The notes: generated from the letters alone by a model not told the origin. Positions 16,721-26,788 are shown, counted from the stretch's first letter. The stretch is 64,000 nt of DNA from Acidovorax sp. FHTAMBA (GCF_038958875.1 NZ_CP152407.1:3665501-3729500), one strand, 5' to 3'. Made by a program: numbers and translations.

Positions 16721-17545
16721 TCAGTCGGCCCACTGCACCCATCCGGTCCACGCGGTCACCAGAACAATGATGCCGAACACGATGCGGTAGTAGGCAAACG
16801 GCACAAAGCTGTGCGTGCTGATGTAGCGCAACAGCCAGCGCACACACAGCCAGGCACTGAGGAAGGAGAAGACCAGGCCTGTCATGAACATGGGGAGGTC
16901 GGCCATGGAGAGCAACGCACGCTCCTTGTACAGGCTGTACACCCCGGCACCAATCAACGTCGGAATGGCCAGAAAGAACGAAAAGTCGGTGGCCGCCTTG
17001 CGCGACAACCCCAGCAACATGCCGCCAATGATGGTGGCGCCACTGCGGCTGGTGCCCGGCACCATGGCCAGGCACTGCACCAGGCCCACCTTGAGGGCAT
17101 CCAGCGGTGTCATGTCATCCACCGAATGGATGCGCGTGGCAGCGGGCGATCGGCGCTCGGCCCACAAAATGATGAAGCCCCCAATGATGAAGGTGCTGGC
17201 CACCACCACCGGGGTGAACAGGTGGGCCTTGATGGCTTTGCCCAGCAGCAGGCCCAGCAGCACGGCAGGTACAAAACCGATGACCACGTTGAGCACAAAC
17301 CGCTGCGCCTGCCGCTCGGTAGGCAGGGCCACCAGCGTGGCGCGGATCTTCTGCCAGTACACCAGGATCACCGCAAAGATCGCACCGGTCTGGATGGCGA
17401 TGTCAAACACCTTGGCCTTGGCGTCATCAAACCCCAGCAGGGAGCCCGCGAGGATCAGGTGCCCCGTGGAGGAAATGGGCAGGAACTCCGTCAGGCCTTC
17501 GACCACGCCCATGATGGCGGCCTTGACCAGCAATACAACGTCCAC
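16721..17545 (-). CDS. uppP: Undecaprenyl-diphosphatase UppP (BacA)
   Basis: A 274-residue membrane enzyme that dephosphorylates undecaprenyl pyrophosphate to recycle the lipid carrier of peptidoglycan synthesis. The family motifs are intact: EGLTEFLPISSTGH near the N-terminus and PGTSRSGATI in the middle. Around eight hydrophobic segments are visible. The GTG at 17545 is chosen because an AAGGAG site lies five bases upstream; a GTG two codons earlier overlaps that site. Family members usually begin at the same point (M-D-x-V-L-L). It lies downstream of the efflux operon and upstream of mipA. Confidence 0.95.
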   Translation of the reverse strand: MDVVLLVKAAIMGVVEGLTEFLPISSTGHLILAGSLLGFDDAKAKVFDIAIQTGAIFAVILVYWQKIRATLVALPTERQAQRFVLNVVIGFVPAVLLGLLLGKAIKAHLFTPVVVASTFIIGGFIILWAERRSPAATRIHSVDDMTPLDALKVGLVQCLAMVPGTSRSGATIIGGMLLGLSRKAATDFSFFLAIPTLIGAGVYSLYKERALLSMADLPMFMTGLVFSFLSAWLCVRWLLRYISTHSFVPFAYYRIVFGIIVLVTAWTGWVQWAD

Positions 17546-17561
17546 GCACACTCCTTGAGAA

Positions 17562-17619
17562 AATTTGAATAAAACAAGGCTCTACCGCTTGTCCATCAAG
17601 CGCTAACAGCTATCAAAAC
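17562..17619 (-). repeat. Dispersed palindromic repeat, copy D (intergenic)
   Basis: On the minus strand it reads TTTTGATAGCTGTTAGCGC, then ACAAGCGGTAGAGCC and a TATTCAAATT edge. It fills most of the gap between the outer membrane factor gene and uppP and ends just before the uppP Shine-Dalgarno. Confidence 0.8.
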
Positions 17620-17652
17620 AGGAGTATATGCCGAGCCACCCCTGCCCCGCGT

Positions 17653-19089
17653 TCAGGCAGGGGCTTGCCACGGCGCCTCCCACCCGCCCCCCAGGGCCTG
17701 CACCAGCGCCACCACGGCCAGCTGGCGGTTGACCTGCAACTGCAGCAGCGCGCGCTGGGCCGACAGCGCCGACACCTGCGCTGCCACAACTTCGGTGTAA
17801 CCCACCTGCCCCTCACGGTAGCGGTTGAGCAGCTGCTGCGCCGTGCGCTCGGCGGCCGATACGGCCTCGCGCCGCAGGGGCTCCTGTTCCTGCAGCGTGC
17901 GCAGCACCGTGAGCTGGTCTTCCACACTCTGGAAGGCCGTCAGCACCGTTTGCCGGTAGGCCGCCACACGGGCATCGCGTGCGGCCTGCGCCTCGTCTAC
18001 CCGCGCGGCCGTGGCCCCCGCGTCAAACAGCGTCTGCGCAATGGACAGCCCCAGCGACCACACCGTGCCCGAGGCCCTGAACAGTTCGGCCACGCTGCTG
18101 CCACCGCTGCCCAGCGTGGCACCCAGGCTGAGGCTGGGGAAGTAGGCCGCACGCTGGATGCCGATTTGCGCATTGGCCGCTGCCACCGCCCGCTCCGCCG
18201 CTGCAATGTCGGGGCGGCGCTGCAGCAGGGTCGAGGGCACGCCCGGCGGTACCGCAGGCACTTCAGCCACCCACGGCGCGCTGGGCAGCTCGAAGTCTGC
18301 GGGGGCCCTGCCGGTGAGCACCGCCAGGGCGTGCTCGAACCGCGCCCGGTTCTGGCGCACGGTGGCCAGCTCGGCCCGCGCGTTCGCCAGCTGGGTCTGG
18401 GCCTGCAGCACGTCGGTCTGGGCCACCACCCCGGCGGCATAACGGTTACGGGCGATCTGCAGGCTGCGTTCGTAGCCCTCCACCGTGGCCTGGAGCAGCC
18501 CGATTTCCACGTCGGCTTCGCGCAGCTGGAAGTAGGCGGCTGCCAGGCTGCCCACGGCAGACAGCCGGGCCGAGGCCAGATCCGCCTCGCTGGCCTGCGC
18601 ACTCGCCTGGGCACTGTTGACGCTGCTTTCAAGCCGCCCCCACAGGTCCGGAGCCCAGTCCACCCCCAGGGCGGCCTGGGTAGAGGTGCCCGACCGGCTG
18701 GCGCCCTCCCCGCCCGAGCGCGTGGCGCCGCCCGACAGGCCGACGGAGGGCAGCAGCCCTGCGCGCTGTTGCCGCACCACGGCCTGCGCCTGGGCATAGG
18801 CCGCCACAGCTGCGGCAATGTTCTGGTTGGACAGCTGCACCTGCTCTGCCAGCCGGTTCAGCTCGGCGTCTCCAAACAGCTCCCACCACGGGCCACGGTC
18901 CAGCGCATCGGCGGGCGCGGCGGGCACCCAGGTGGCGCCGGCCTCCTTGAAGGCGGCCGGCACCGGCAACTCGGGACGCTGGTAGGGCGTGGTGACGGAG
19001 CAGGCAGAAAGCAGAGCCAACGCCAGCCCGAGGCTGACCCGGCGTGCAACGCGCGCGCCGGCGTCGGAGGGGGTGAAAAGACGGTTCAT
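17653..19089 (-). CDS. RND outer membrane factor (NodT/OprM-type lipoprotein)
   Basis: A 478-residue TolC-like channel subunit. The lipobox LLSAC (Cys30) predicts an acylated mature protein. The two internally repeated OEP domains follow (about 60-260 and 270-460), with the family segments NQNIAAAVAAYAQAQ and RPDIAAAERAVAAANAQIG. It would complete the tripartite pump made by the three genes upstream; mdtC ends 8 bp before its ATG. The gene order adaptor, pump, pump, channel matches muxABC-opmB in Pseudomonas and differs from E. coli mdtABC, which lacks a linked channel gene. Confidence 0.93.
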   Translation of the reverse strand: MNRLFTPSDAGARVARRVSLGLALALLSACSVTTPYQRPELPVPAAFKEAGATWVPAAPADALDRGPWWELFGDAELNRLAEQVQLSNQNIAAAVAAYAQAQAVVRQQRAGLLPSVGLSGGATRSGGEGASRSGTSTQAALGVDWAPDLWGRLESSVNSAQASAQASEADLASARLSAVGSLAAAYFQLREADVEIGLLQATVEGYERSLQIARNRYAAGVVAQTDVLQAQTQLANARAELATVRQNRARFEHALAVLTGRAPADFELPSAPWVAEVPAVPPGVPSTLLQRRPDIAAAERAVAAANAQIGIQRAAYFPSLSLGATLGSGGSSVAELFRASGTVWSLGLSIAQTLFDAGATAARVDEAQAARDARVAAYRQTVLTAFQSVEDQLTVLRTLQEQEPLRREAVSAAERTAQQLLNRYREGQVGYTEVVAAQVSALSAQRALLQLQVNRQLAVVALVQALGGGWEAPWQAPA

Positions 19090-19097
19090 GGGCGCAA

Positions 19098-22000
19098 TCA
19101 GGTGGCGGCGCCAGGGACTGCGGCGCGGCTCAGTTGGTGTTCGTTGGGGGCGGGTCTGCGCAGTCTGTCCAGCAGCACATAGACCACCGGTGTGGTCAGC
19201 AGGGTGAGCAACTGGCTGGCAATCAGGCCGCCGATGATGGACACGCCCAGCGGCTGCCGCAGTTCAGAGCCCTGTCCAAACCCGATGGCCAGCGGCAAGG
19301 CACCCAGGGCTGCCGCCATGGTGGTCATGAGGATGGGGCGAAACCGCAGCATGCACGCCTCGCGCACGGCCGCCAGTGCCGTCAGGCCCCGGGCGCGTTC
19401 GGCCTCCAGCGCAAAGTCGATGATCATGATGGCGTTTTTCTTGACGATGCCAATCAGCAGGAACACGCCGATGAGGGCAATGATGGTGAATTGCATGTCA
19501 AACAGCAGCAACGCCAGCACAGCCCCCACGCCAGCCGATGGCAGGGTGGTGAGTACTGTGATCGGGTGGATCAGGCTTTCATACAGCACACCCAGCACGA
19601 TGTAGATCACCACGATGGCCGCCAGGATCAGAAACGCCTGCTGGCCCTGGGACTGCTGGGCGCTCAGCGCGGTGCCCTGAAAACTGCCCCGCACATTGGT
19701 GGGCATGGCGATGTCTGCCTCGGCCTGGGCAATCACCTGCTGCGCCTGCCCGAGCGAGGTGCCCGGGTCGATGTTGAAAGAGATGGTGGTCGCCAGCTCG
19801 CCATCCTGGTGGCTGATCGAGGTGGGCGACGCCCGCTCTGCCACCCTGGCCACGGCACTGAGCGGCACCATGGTGGCAGGCGTCGTGCTGATCACGTCGC
19901 CGTTGGAGGCGCCCCGCTGCCCGGGGTTGGCTGTCGTTCCGGTCACGCCCGTCAGGTTGGAGGCCACGTACACGTCATTCAGCGCGGGCGGGCCGCGGGT
20001 GTATTCCGGCGCCCATTCCATGACAACGGCGTACTGGTTCAGCTCGCCATAGATGGTCGCCACGGAACGCTGTCCGAAGGCGTTGTACAGGGCATTGTTG
20101 ATGGCGGTGGAGCTCACCCCCAGGCGCGATGCGCTGGCGCGGTCCACCTCCACATAGGTTTCCACGCCGTTCTCGGACTGGTCGGTGTCCACGTCCTTGA
20201 GCAGGGCCTCTTCCTTGAGCCTGTCGGCCAGGCGCGTGGCCCACTGCTTCAGGTCGGCCAGGTTGTCGCTCTTGAGCGTGTACTGGTAGGTGGAGTTGCT
20301 GGACCGCCCGCCCATCCGCAAGTCCTGCACGGGGTTCAGAAACACGCGCAGCCCCGTGATCTGGTTGAGCTGCGGGCGCAGGCGGGCAATGACCGCCGGC
20401 GTGGTGTCGGTGCGCTGCTTGAGCGGCTTGAGGTTCACAAACATGAAGCCCCCTCCGGCACGGCTACCGCCCGAGAATCCGACCACCGTGTCCACGGCGG
20501 GGTCCTTGCGGATGATCTCCACCGCCTCACGCAGCTTGCGCGCCAGCGCATCCGACGAAATGCTCTGGTCCGCCCGCAGACCGGCGTTGAGCTGGCCGTT
20601 GTCCTGCTCGGGGAAATAACCCTTGGGTATCTTGGCAAACAGGTAGACGTTGAGCCCGATCACCGCCAGGAGGATGAGCACGACCAGCCCCTTGCTGGCC
20701 AGCGCCCAGTCCAGGCTGCGCCCGTAGCCCCGCAACACGCCCTCGTAGCCCCGCTCTGCCCAGCGCGCCACGCGCGAGGGGGGCTTGTCGTTGGCAGGGT
20801 CGTGCGCGCGCAGCAACCACGCGCACATCATGGGGGTGGTGGTGAGCGAGATGACCAGCGAAATCATCACCGCCACCGAGAGCGTGACGGCGAACTCGCG
20901 GAACAGCCGCCCCACCTGCCCGTCCATAAACAGAAGGGGGATGAAAACAGCCACCAGAGACAGGCTGATGGACAGCACCGTAAAGCCCACTTCACGCGCA
21001 CCCAGCAGCGCCGCCTGCACCCGCCCCATGCCTGCCTCGATGTGGCGCATGGTGTTCTCCAGCACCACGATGGCGTCATCCACCACAAACCCGGTGGCCA
21101 CCGTGAGGGCCATGAGGCTCAGGTTGTTGAGGCTGAATCCCAGGAAATACATCACCCCGAAGGTGCCCAGCAACGACACCACGGTGGCCACCGCAGGAAT
21201 CACCGTGGCGCGCGCCTTGCGCAAAAAGAGCCCCACCACCAGTACCACCAGGGCGATGGAGACCATGAGCGTGAGCTCGATCTCGTGCAGGGAGGAGCGG
21301 ATGGAATTGGTGCTGTCGGACGCAACGGCAATCTGGATGTCCTGGGGCAACTGGGCCTGGAGATCGGGCAGCAAGGCCCGCACCGCATCCACCGTTTCGA
21401 TGATGTTGGCGCCGGGCTGGCGCGTCACCAGCACCACGATGGCCGGCTCGCCATTGAACAGGCCCAGGGTCCGGCGGTTTTCCACGCCATCCACCACCCG
21501 GGCCACATCCCCCAGACGCACGGCAGCGCCATTGCGCCAGGCAATCACCAGCGACTGGTACTCGGCTGCCTTGCGGGCGGGCGATGGCGTGTAGATCTGC
21601 AGGCGGCGGCCATCGCCTTCGATGGCGCCCTTGGGGCGGTTGGCGTTGGACGCCTGGATCGCCGCGCGCACATCCTCGGTACTGATGCCGTAGCGGTTGA
21701 GCGCAAACGGCAGCAGCTCCACGCGCACGGCGGGCAGCGAGCCGCCGCCGATCTCCACCTCGCCCACGCCATCCACCTGCGACAGGCGCTGGCTCACCAC
21801 GTTGGAGACCGCGTCGTAGATCTCGCCGGGCGTGCGCGTCTTGGACGTGAGCGCCAGGATGATGACGGGCGAAGCCGCCGAGTTGCGCTTGCGGTAGGTG
21901 GGGTTGCTGCGCAGCGTGGCGGGCAGGTCGGCCCGCGCGGCGTTGATGGCCGCCTGCACCTCGCGGGCCGCTGCGTCGATATCGCGGTTCAGATCAAACT

Positions 22001-22280
22001 GCAGGCTCACGCGGGCAGACCCGTTGGAGCTGGTCGACGTCATCTCGTTGACCCCGGCAATCACGCCCAGCCGCCGCTCCAGCGGCGTCGCCACGCTGGT
22101 AGCCATGGTTTCCGGGCTGGCACCGGGCAGGCTGGCCGATACCGAAATGGCCGGGTAGTCCACCTGCGGCAGGGGCGCCACCGGCAGCACAAAAAACGCT
22201 GCAATGCCCGCCAGCGCCACACCGATGGTGAGCAGGGCTGTGGCCACAGGCCTCTCGACGAAGGGGCGCGAAAGATTCAC
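19098..22280 (-). CDS. mdtC: RND multidrug efflux pump subunit, MdtC/MuxC type
   Basis: A 1060-residue inner membrane proton/drug antiporter with the usual RND architecture: TM1 with the FVERPVATALL start, a large periplasmic porter region, TM2-6 carrying the proton-relay aspartates in GFVVDDAIVVLEN, a second porter region and TM7-12. Start codon GTG overlaps the mdtB stop (GTGA), which implies stoichiometric coupling. MdtB and MdtC type subunits form a heterotrimeric pump in E. coli, and the pair here suggests the same. Typical family substrates include novobiocin and bile salts; the substrate here is not predictable. Confidence 0.94.
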   Translation of the reverse strand: MNLSRPFVERPVATALLTIGVALAGIAAFFVLPVAPLPQVDYPAISVSASLPGASPETMATSVATPLERRLGVIAGVNEMTSTSSNGSARVSLQFDLNRDIDAAAREVQAAINAARADLPATLRSNPTYRKRNSAASPVIILALTSKTRTPGEIYDAVSNVVSQRLSQVDGVGEVEIGGGSLPAVRVELLPFALNRYGISTEDVRAAIQASNANRPKGAIEGDGRRLQIYTPSPARKAAEYQSLVIAWRNGAAVRLGDVARVVDGVENRRTLGLFNGEPAIVVLVTRQPGANIIETVDAVRALLPDLQAQLPQDIQIAVASDSTNSIRSSLHEIELTLMVSIALVVLVVGLFLRKARATVIPAVATVVSLLGTFGVMYFLGFSLNNLSLMALTVATGFVVDDAIVVLENTMRHIEAGMGRVQAALLGAREVGFTVLSISLSLVAVFIPLLFMDGQVGRLFREFAVTLSVAVMISLVISLTTTPMMCAWLLRAHDPANDKPPSRVARWAERGYEGVLRGYGRSLDWALASKGLVVLILLAVIGLNVYLFAKIPKGYFPEQDNGQLNAGLRADQSISSDALARKLREAVEIIRKDPAVDTVVGFSGGSRAGGGFMFVNLKPLKQRTDTTPAVIARLRPQLNQITGLRVFLNPVQDLRMGGRSSNSTYQYTLKSDNLADLKQWATRLADRLKEEALLKDVDTDQSENGVETYVEVDRASASRLGVSSTAINNALYNAFGQRSVATIYGELNQYAVVMEWAPEYTRGPPALNDVYVASNLTGVTGTTANPGQRGASNGDVISTTPATMVPLSAVARVAERASPTSISHQDGELATTISFNIDPGTSLGQAQQVIAQAEADIAMPTNVRGSFQGTALSAQQSQGQQAFLILAAIVVIYIVLGVLYESLIHPITVLTTLPSAGVGAVLALLLFDMQFTIIALIGVFLLIGIVKKNAIMIIDFALEAERARGLTALAAVREACMLRFRPILMTTMAAALGALPLAIGFGQGSELRQPLGVSIIGGLIASQLLTLLTTPVVYVLLDRLRRPAPNEHQLSRAAVPGAAT

Positions 22281-25200
22281 TGCTGCTCTCCCGCCTGCAG
22301 CGGTGCCGCCGCAGTCCCCCGGCCGGTCGCCCGGCGCCCCAGGCGGTCAAACGCCAGGTAGATCACCGGCGTGGTGAACAATGTGAGCAACTGGCTCAGG
22401 ATCAGCCCGCCGAAGATGGCCAGCCCCAGCGGCCGGCGCAGCTCGGCGCCATCGCCCCAGCCGAGCATCAGCGGCAGAGCTGCAAACAGCGCCGCCAGCG
22501 TGGTCATGAGGATGGGCCGGAAACGCAGCAGCGCCGCCTGGTGGATCGCCTGCTCGGGCCCCATGCCCTGGTTGCGCTCGGCGTCGATGGCGAAGTCGAT
22601 CATCATGATCGCGTTCTTCTTCACGATACCGATCAGGAGGATGATGCCGATGATGCCGATCACCCCCAGGTCGTTGCCGGTGAGCATCAGCGCCAGCAGG
22701 GCCCCCACACCGGCCGATGGCAGGGTTGAGAGGATGGTGACCGGGTGGATGTAGCTCTCGTACAGCACCCCCAGCACGATGTACACGCACACCATGGCCG
22801 CCAGAATGAGCCAGAGCTGGCTGGACAGCGATTTTTCGTAGGCGCCAGCGGCACCCTGGAACTCCATCGTCAGTCCCTGCGGCAGGCCGATCTCTTGCGC
22901 GGCCGCCCGGATGGCGTCTACCGCGCTGCCCAGGGACACTCCCCCGGCCTTGTCAAAACCCAGCGTGGCTGCCGGGTACTGCGCCACACGCGTGATCTGA
23001 AGCGGCGCGAGCTGCTCACGGATGGTGGCCACCGCCGACAGCGGCGTGGGAGCACCGGACCCGGTGCGCAGCTGCAACGTACCCAGCGCCTCGGGGGAGG
23101 CGAGGTGCTCCTGCTGCGCCTCCAGGATCACACGGTACTGGTTGGTTTCCGTGAAGATGGTGGAGACGATGCGCTGGCCGAACGCGCTGTAAAGCGTGTC
23201 ATCCACCGAACTGGCCGTGACCGACAGGCGTGACGCGGTGTTGCGGTCGATGTCCACATAGGCCGACAAACCCTGTGCGCCTGCATCGGTGGTGGCATTG
23301 CGCACCTGCGGCACGGTTTGCAGGCGCTCCACCAGCTTGTGCGTCCAGGCGTTGACCTGGGCGGAATCCACACCACCAATCGACAGGCGGTATTCCGTGG
23401 GCCCGGTTTCCGCGTCGATCGTCAGATCCTGTGTGGGCTGAAGGTAGAGGGTGACCCCCGCCACCGCTTGCACCCGCTGGCGCAGCCGTTCGATGATCGC
23501 AGCCTGATCATCGCGCCGTGGCTTGAGGTTGATGAGCATGCGCCCCGCATTCAGCATGGTGTTGTTGGCCGCATCCACCCCTACAAACGAGCTCAGCGAC
23601 TCCACGTCCGGGTCCTGCAGGATGGTCCGCGCCGCCGCCTGCTGCAGCTCGCTCATGCGCGCATACGAGACATCCTGCGAGGCCTCGATGCGCGCCTGCA
23701 ACTGGCCCGTGTCCTGCGTGGGGAAGAGGCCCTTGGGGATGACCACATACAGCAGCGCCGTGAGCGCCAGCGTGAGCACGGCCACCAGCAGGGTGGCACC
23801 CTGGTGCCGAAGCACCCATTGCAGCCAGTGGTCATACCGCGCAATCACCCGGTCAAAACCCCGGTGTATGCGCCCTGCCATGCCCCCGGGGCCGCCCTCT
23901 GGCTCGGCCCGGAGCCAGCGGGCTGCCATCATGGGCACCAGCGTGAGCGACACAACCCCGGAGATCAGGATGGTGATGGCCAGGGTCACCGCGAACTCGC
24001 GGAACAGCCGCCCCACCACATCGCTCATGAACAAGAGCGGTATCAGCACCGCGATCAGCGACACCGTGAGCGAGATGATGGTGAAGCCGATCTGCGTGGC
24101 ACCCTTGAGCGCGGCCTGGAACGGCGGCTCGCCCTTTTCGAGGTAGCGGGCGATGTTCTCTATCATCACGATGGCGTCGTCCACCACAAAGCCGGTGGCA
24201 ATCGTCAGCGCCATCAGGCTCAGGTTGTTCAGGCTGTAGCCCAGCAGGTACATCACGCCGCAGGTCCCGATGAGCGAGATGGGCACCGCCAGACTGGCGA
24301 TGATGGTGGCGCGCAGGCTGTGCAAAAAGAAGAAGATGACCAGCACCACCATCAGCACGGCCAGCGCCAGCTCCATCTCCACATGGTGCACCGAGGCGCG
24401 GATGCCTTTGGTGCGGTCTGACAGCACCTCGACCTTGAGCGAGGCGGGCAGACCGGCCTGCAACTCGGGCAGCTGCTTCTTGATGTTGTCCACTGTGGCG
24501 ATCACGTTGGCGCCCGGCTGGCGCTGCACGTTCAAAATAATCGCAGGGGTCAGCGTGGCCCCCACACTCCCCTCTTCGCGTGGTTCGCTGCCCCCCGAGG
24601 GGGCGTTCGCTTGCTTGGGACGGCCCGGCGCGGCGCTCAGGCCGGCCCACGCCCCCAGCCGGTTGTTCTCGGCGCTTTCCACCACCCGCGCCACGTCCAG
24701 CATGCGCACGGGCGCCCCATTGCGCCAGGAGACGATGAGGTTCCTGTAGTCGTCCACCGTCAGGAGCTGGTCGTTGGCGTTGATGGTGTAGGACCGCTGG
24801 GGCCCGTCAAAACTGCCCTTGGCGCTGTTGGCATTGGCCGATGTGATGGCCGTGCGCAAGGTGTCGAGGCCGATGCCGTACGAGGCCAGCGCCCTGGTGT
24901 CGGCCTGGATGCGCATCGCCGGGCGCTGACCGCCCGCCAGCGACACCAGGCCCACGCCGCCCACCTGGCTGATCTTCTGGGCCATGCGCGTGTTCACCAG
25001 GTTCTGCACTTCGGTCAGCGGCAGCGTGTCGGAGCTGATGGCCAGCGTCAGCACCGGTGCGTCGGCAGGGTTCACCTTGGCATACACCGGGGGTGCGGGC
25101 AGGTCTGCGGGCAGCAGTGAATTGCCCGCATTGATGGCCGCCTGCACCTCCTGCTCGGCCACATCCAGCGCCAGCCCCAGGCCAAACTGCAGGGTGATGA

Positions 25201-25468
25201 TCGATACCCCCGACGCGCTGGTGGACGCCATGCGCTCGAGCCCCGACATCTGGCCGAACTGGCGCTCCAGCGGGGCACTCACCGTGCGGCTCATCACTTC
25301 GGGGCTGGCACCCGGGTACAAGGTCTGGACCTGGATGGTGGGGTAGTCCACCTCCGGCAAGGCCGACAGCGGCAGAAAGCGGAAACCCACCAGCCCAGCC
25401 AGCACGATGGCCACCATCAGCAGCGCGGTGGCCACCGGCCTTTCAATGAACGGACGCGAAGGACTCAT
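22277..25468 (-). CDS. mdtB: RND multidrug efflux pump subunit, MdtB/MuxB type, with a 30-residue insertion
   Basis: A 1063-residue RND pump subunit partnered with MdtC. It has the FIERPVATALL start and the proton-relay motif GFVVDDAIVMIEN. Compared with the E. coli family pattern (LGAWAN..xAI.xNVQRQPGAN), there is an extra block of about 30 residues at roughly 276-305, rich in Gly, Ser, Pro, Glu and Arg. It falls between LGAWA and LTPAIILNVQRQPG and is encoded by a GC-rich palindromic sequence (24554-24643). The frame is kept. The block lies in the periplasmic porter/docking region, so the pump may still work. The gene starts 9 bp after mdtA. Confidence 0.93.
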   Translation of the reverse strand: MSPSRPFIERPVATALLMVAIVLAGLVGFRFLPLSALPEVDYPTIQVQTLYPGASPEVMSRTVSAPLERQFGQMSGLERMASTSASGVSIITLQFGLGLALDVAEQEVQAAINAGNSLLPADLPAPPVYAKVNPADAPVLTLAISSDTLPLTEVQNLVNTRMAQKISQVGGVGLVSLAGGQRPAMRIQADTRALASYGIGLDTLRTAITSANANSAKGSFDGPQRSYTINANDQLLTVDDYRNLIVSWRNGAPVRMLDVARVVESAENNRLGAWAGLSAAPGRPKQANAPSGGSEPREEGSVGATLTPAIILNVQRQPGANVIATVDNIKKQLPELQAGLPASLKVEVLSDRTKGIRASVHHVEMELALAVLMVVLVIFFFLHSLRATIIASLAVPISLIGTCGVMYLLGYSLNNLSLMALTIATGFVVDDAIVMIENIARYLEKGEPPFQAALKGATQIGFTIISLTVSLIAVLIPLLFMSDVVGRLFREFAVTLAITILISGVVSLTLVPMMAARWLRAEPEGGPGGMAGRIHRGFDRVIARYDHWLQWVLRHQGATLLVAVLTLALTALLYVVIPKGLFPTQDTGQLQARIEASQDVSYARMSELQQAAARTILQDPDVESLSSFVGVDAANNTMLNAGRMLINLKPRRDDQAAIIERLRQRVQAVAGVTLYLQPTQDLTIDAETGPTEYRLSIGGVDSAQVNAWTHKLVERLQTVPQVRNATTDAGAQGLSAYVDIDRNTASRLSVTASSVDDTLYSAFGQRIVSTIFTETNQYRVILEAQQEHLASPEALGTLQLRTGSGAPTPLSAVATIREQLAPLQITRVAQYPAATLGFDKAGGVSLGSAVDAIRAAAQEIGLPQGLTMEFQGAAGAYEKSLSSQLWLILAAMVCVYIVLGVLYESYIHPVTILSTLPSAGVGALLALMLTGNDLGVIGIIGIILLIGIVKKNAIMMIDFAIDAERNQGMGPEQAIHQAALLRFRPILMTTLAALFAALPLMLGWGDGAELRRPLGLAIFGGLILSQLLTLFTTPVIYLAFDRLGRRATGRGTAAAPLQAGEQQ
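24554..24643. repeat. In-frame palindromic insertion element inside mdtB
   Basis: About 90 bp centred on CCCCCCGAGGGGG (24591-24603), absent from the family's usual sequence at this point. It differs from the other repeat family in this window. I saw no second copy in the window. Confidence 0.55.
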
Positions 25469-25477
25469 GCTGCCCCT

Positions 25478-26788
25478 TCAAGGGTTCTGCGGCGGGCGCT
25501 GGCGGCGCTGGCCGCCTTCCCCCGGCGCCGAAGCACCTCCGCGGGGCGCGGATGCGCCATTGCGCGGCCCCCGGGCGCCTGCGGCGCCCGGCAGCTGCAC
25601 GGCCATGCCGTCCTGCAAGCGGTCACCGCCTTCCGTCACCACCCGCTCGCCCTCCTGCAGGCCTTCCACGATGGCAATCAGCCCCACCGTGGCCTGCCCG
25701 CGTTTGACCTTTCGCAGCGACACCGTGCGGTCTTCGTTGATCACATACACATAGTCGCCATTGGCACCCGTGCGCACTGCGGTGACGGGCACCACCACCG
25801 CCGGAACATTGCGCAGCAGCAGCTGCACGTTCACGAACTGATTGGGAAACAGCGTGCCTGCAGCGTTGTCAAACCGCGCCTTGGCCTTGACGGTGCCGGT
25901 GGTGATGTCCACCTGGTTGTCCAGCGTGGAGAAGCGGCCCTTGTCCAGCTCGGCCTTGCGCGTGCGGTCCAGCGCCGTCACGGCCAGCGCCGTCGCATCG
26001 GCTTGGGCAGCCAGAATGTCACCCACGCGGTCCTGCGGAACCGAGAACTGCACGTCAATCGGCGCCACCTGCGTGATGGTGGCAAGGCCAGCGGCATCGC
26101 CCGAGGTCACGTAGTTGCCCGCGTCCACGGTGCGCAGGCCAATGCGGCCCGACACGGGCGCCGTGATGCGTGTGTAGTCCAGGTTCAAGCGGGCCGCGCT
26201 CTCCTGCGCACGGTTGGTCATTACCGTGCCTTCCAGCTGCTTGACCAGTGCGGCCTGGGTGTCCACGTCCTGGCGGGCAATCGAGTCCTGCGACAGCAGC
26301 GTGCGGTAGCGCGCAAGGGTCAGGCGGGCGTTTTCCAGCTGCGCCTCGTCCCGCTGGCGGGTGCCCTGGGCCTGCATCAGGGCCTGCTCGAAAGGCCGGG
26401 GGTCGATCTGGGCCAGCAGCTGCCCCTTCCTGACCATCTGGCCCTCGGTGAACAACACCTGGGTGAGCATGCCGGACACCTGGGGGCGCAGCGTGACGGT
26501 GGTGGCGGGGATGACGGTGCCCAGCGCGTCGATGACCACGGGCAGCTCGGCCTTGCGCACCACGGCATCGCCCACCGTCACCATGGGACGTCCGCCGCCA
26601 CCAAAGCCCGGGGGGCCACCCGATTCACCATTGGCCCGCTGAATGAGGTACCACGCCGCGGCGCCCACCAGGGCCACCAGCGCCAATGCCAGCAAGCTCC
26701 CCGCCCATCGGGATCGGCTGCGCGGTTTGTGGAGGGGGTCTGGTGGCTGGGGGGCAGATGGGGGCGCGTTGACTTCTTGCGGGTTCAT
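25478..26788 (-). CDS. mdtA: RND periplasmic adaptor, MdtA/MuxA type
   Basis: A 436-residue HlyD/MdtA family membrane fusion protein. A basic N-terminus precedes a single membrane segment (about 30-47), then barrel-sandwich half-motifs (TVTLRPQVSGMLTQVLF and ITAPVSGRIGLRTVDAGNYV), a short alpha-hairpin between them (about 130-180), beta-barrel and membrane-proximal domains. The C-terminal tail is Gly/Arg/Pro-rich. It links the pump to the outer membrane channel and is the first gene of the four-gene operon. The ATG at 26788 opens onto a 320-bp divergent gap. No local regulator gene (TetR or two-component) accompanies the operon. Confidence 0.93.
   Translation of the reverse strand: MNPQEVNAPPSAPQPPDPLHKPRSRSRWAGSLLALALVALVGAAAWYLIQRANGESGGPPGFGGGGRPMVTVGDAVVRKAELPVVIDALGTVIPATTVTLRPQVSGMLTQVLFTEGQMVRKGQLLAQIDPRPFEQALMQAQGTRQRDEAQLENARLTLARYRTLLSQDSIARQDVDTQAALVKQLEGTVMTNRAQESAARLNLDYTRITAPVSGRIGLRTVDAGNYVTSGDAAGLATITQVAPIDVQFSVPQDRVGDILAAQADATALAVTALDRTRKAELDKGRFSTLDNQVDITTGTVKAKARFDNAAGTLFPNQFVNVQLLLRNVPAVVVPVTAVRTGANGDYVYVINEDRTVSLRKVKRGQATVGLIAIVEGLQEGERVVTEGGDRLQDGMAVQLPGAAGARGPRNGASAPRGGASAPGEGGQRRQRPPQNP

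Noticed and set aside
17545..17551. GTG at 17551 as the uppP start
   Set aside because: It overlaps the AAGGAG site; the GTG two codons later has correct spacing and matches the usual family N-terminus.
19134..22361. Very long open frame on the plus strand opposite mdtC (over 1000 codons)
   Set aside because: It mirrors a well-conserved RND gene. The translation is His/Gly/Arg-rich without motifs, as expected for an antisense frame in GC-rich DNA.
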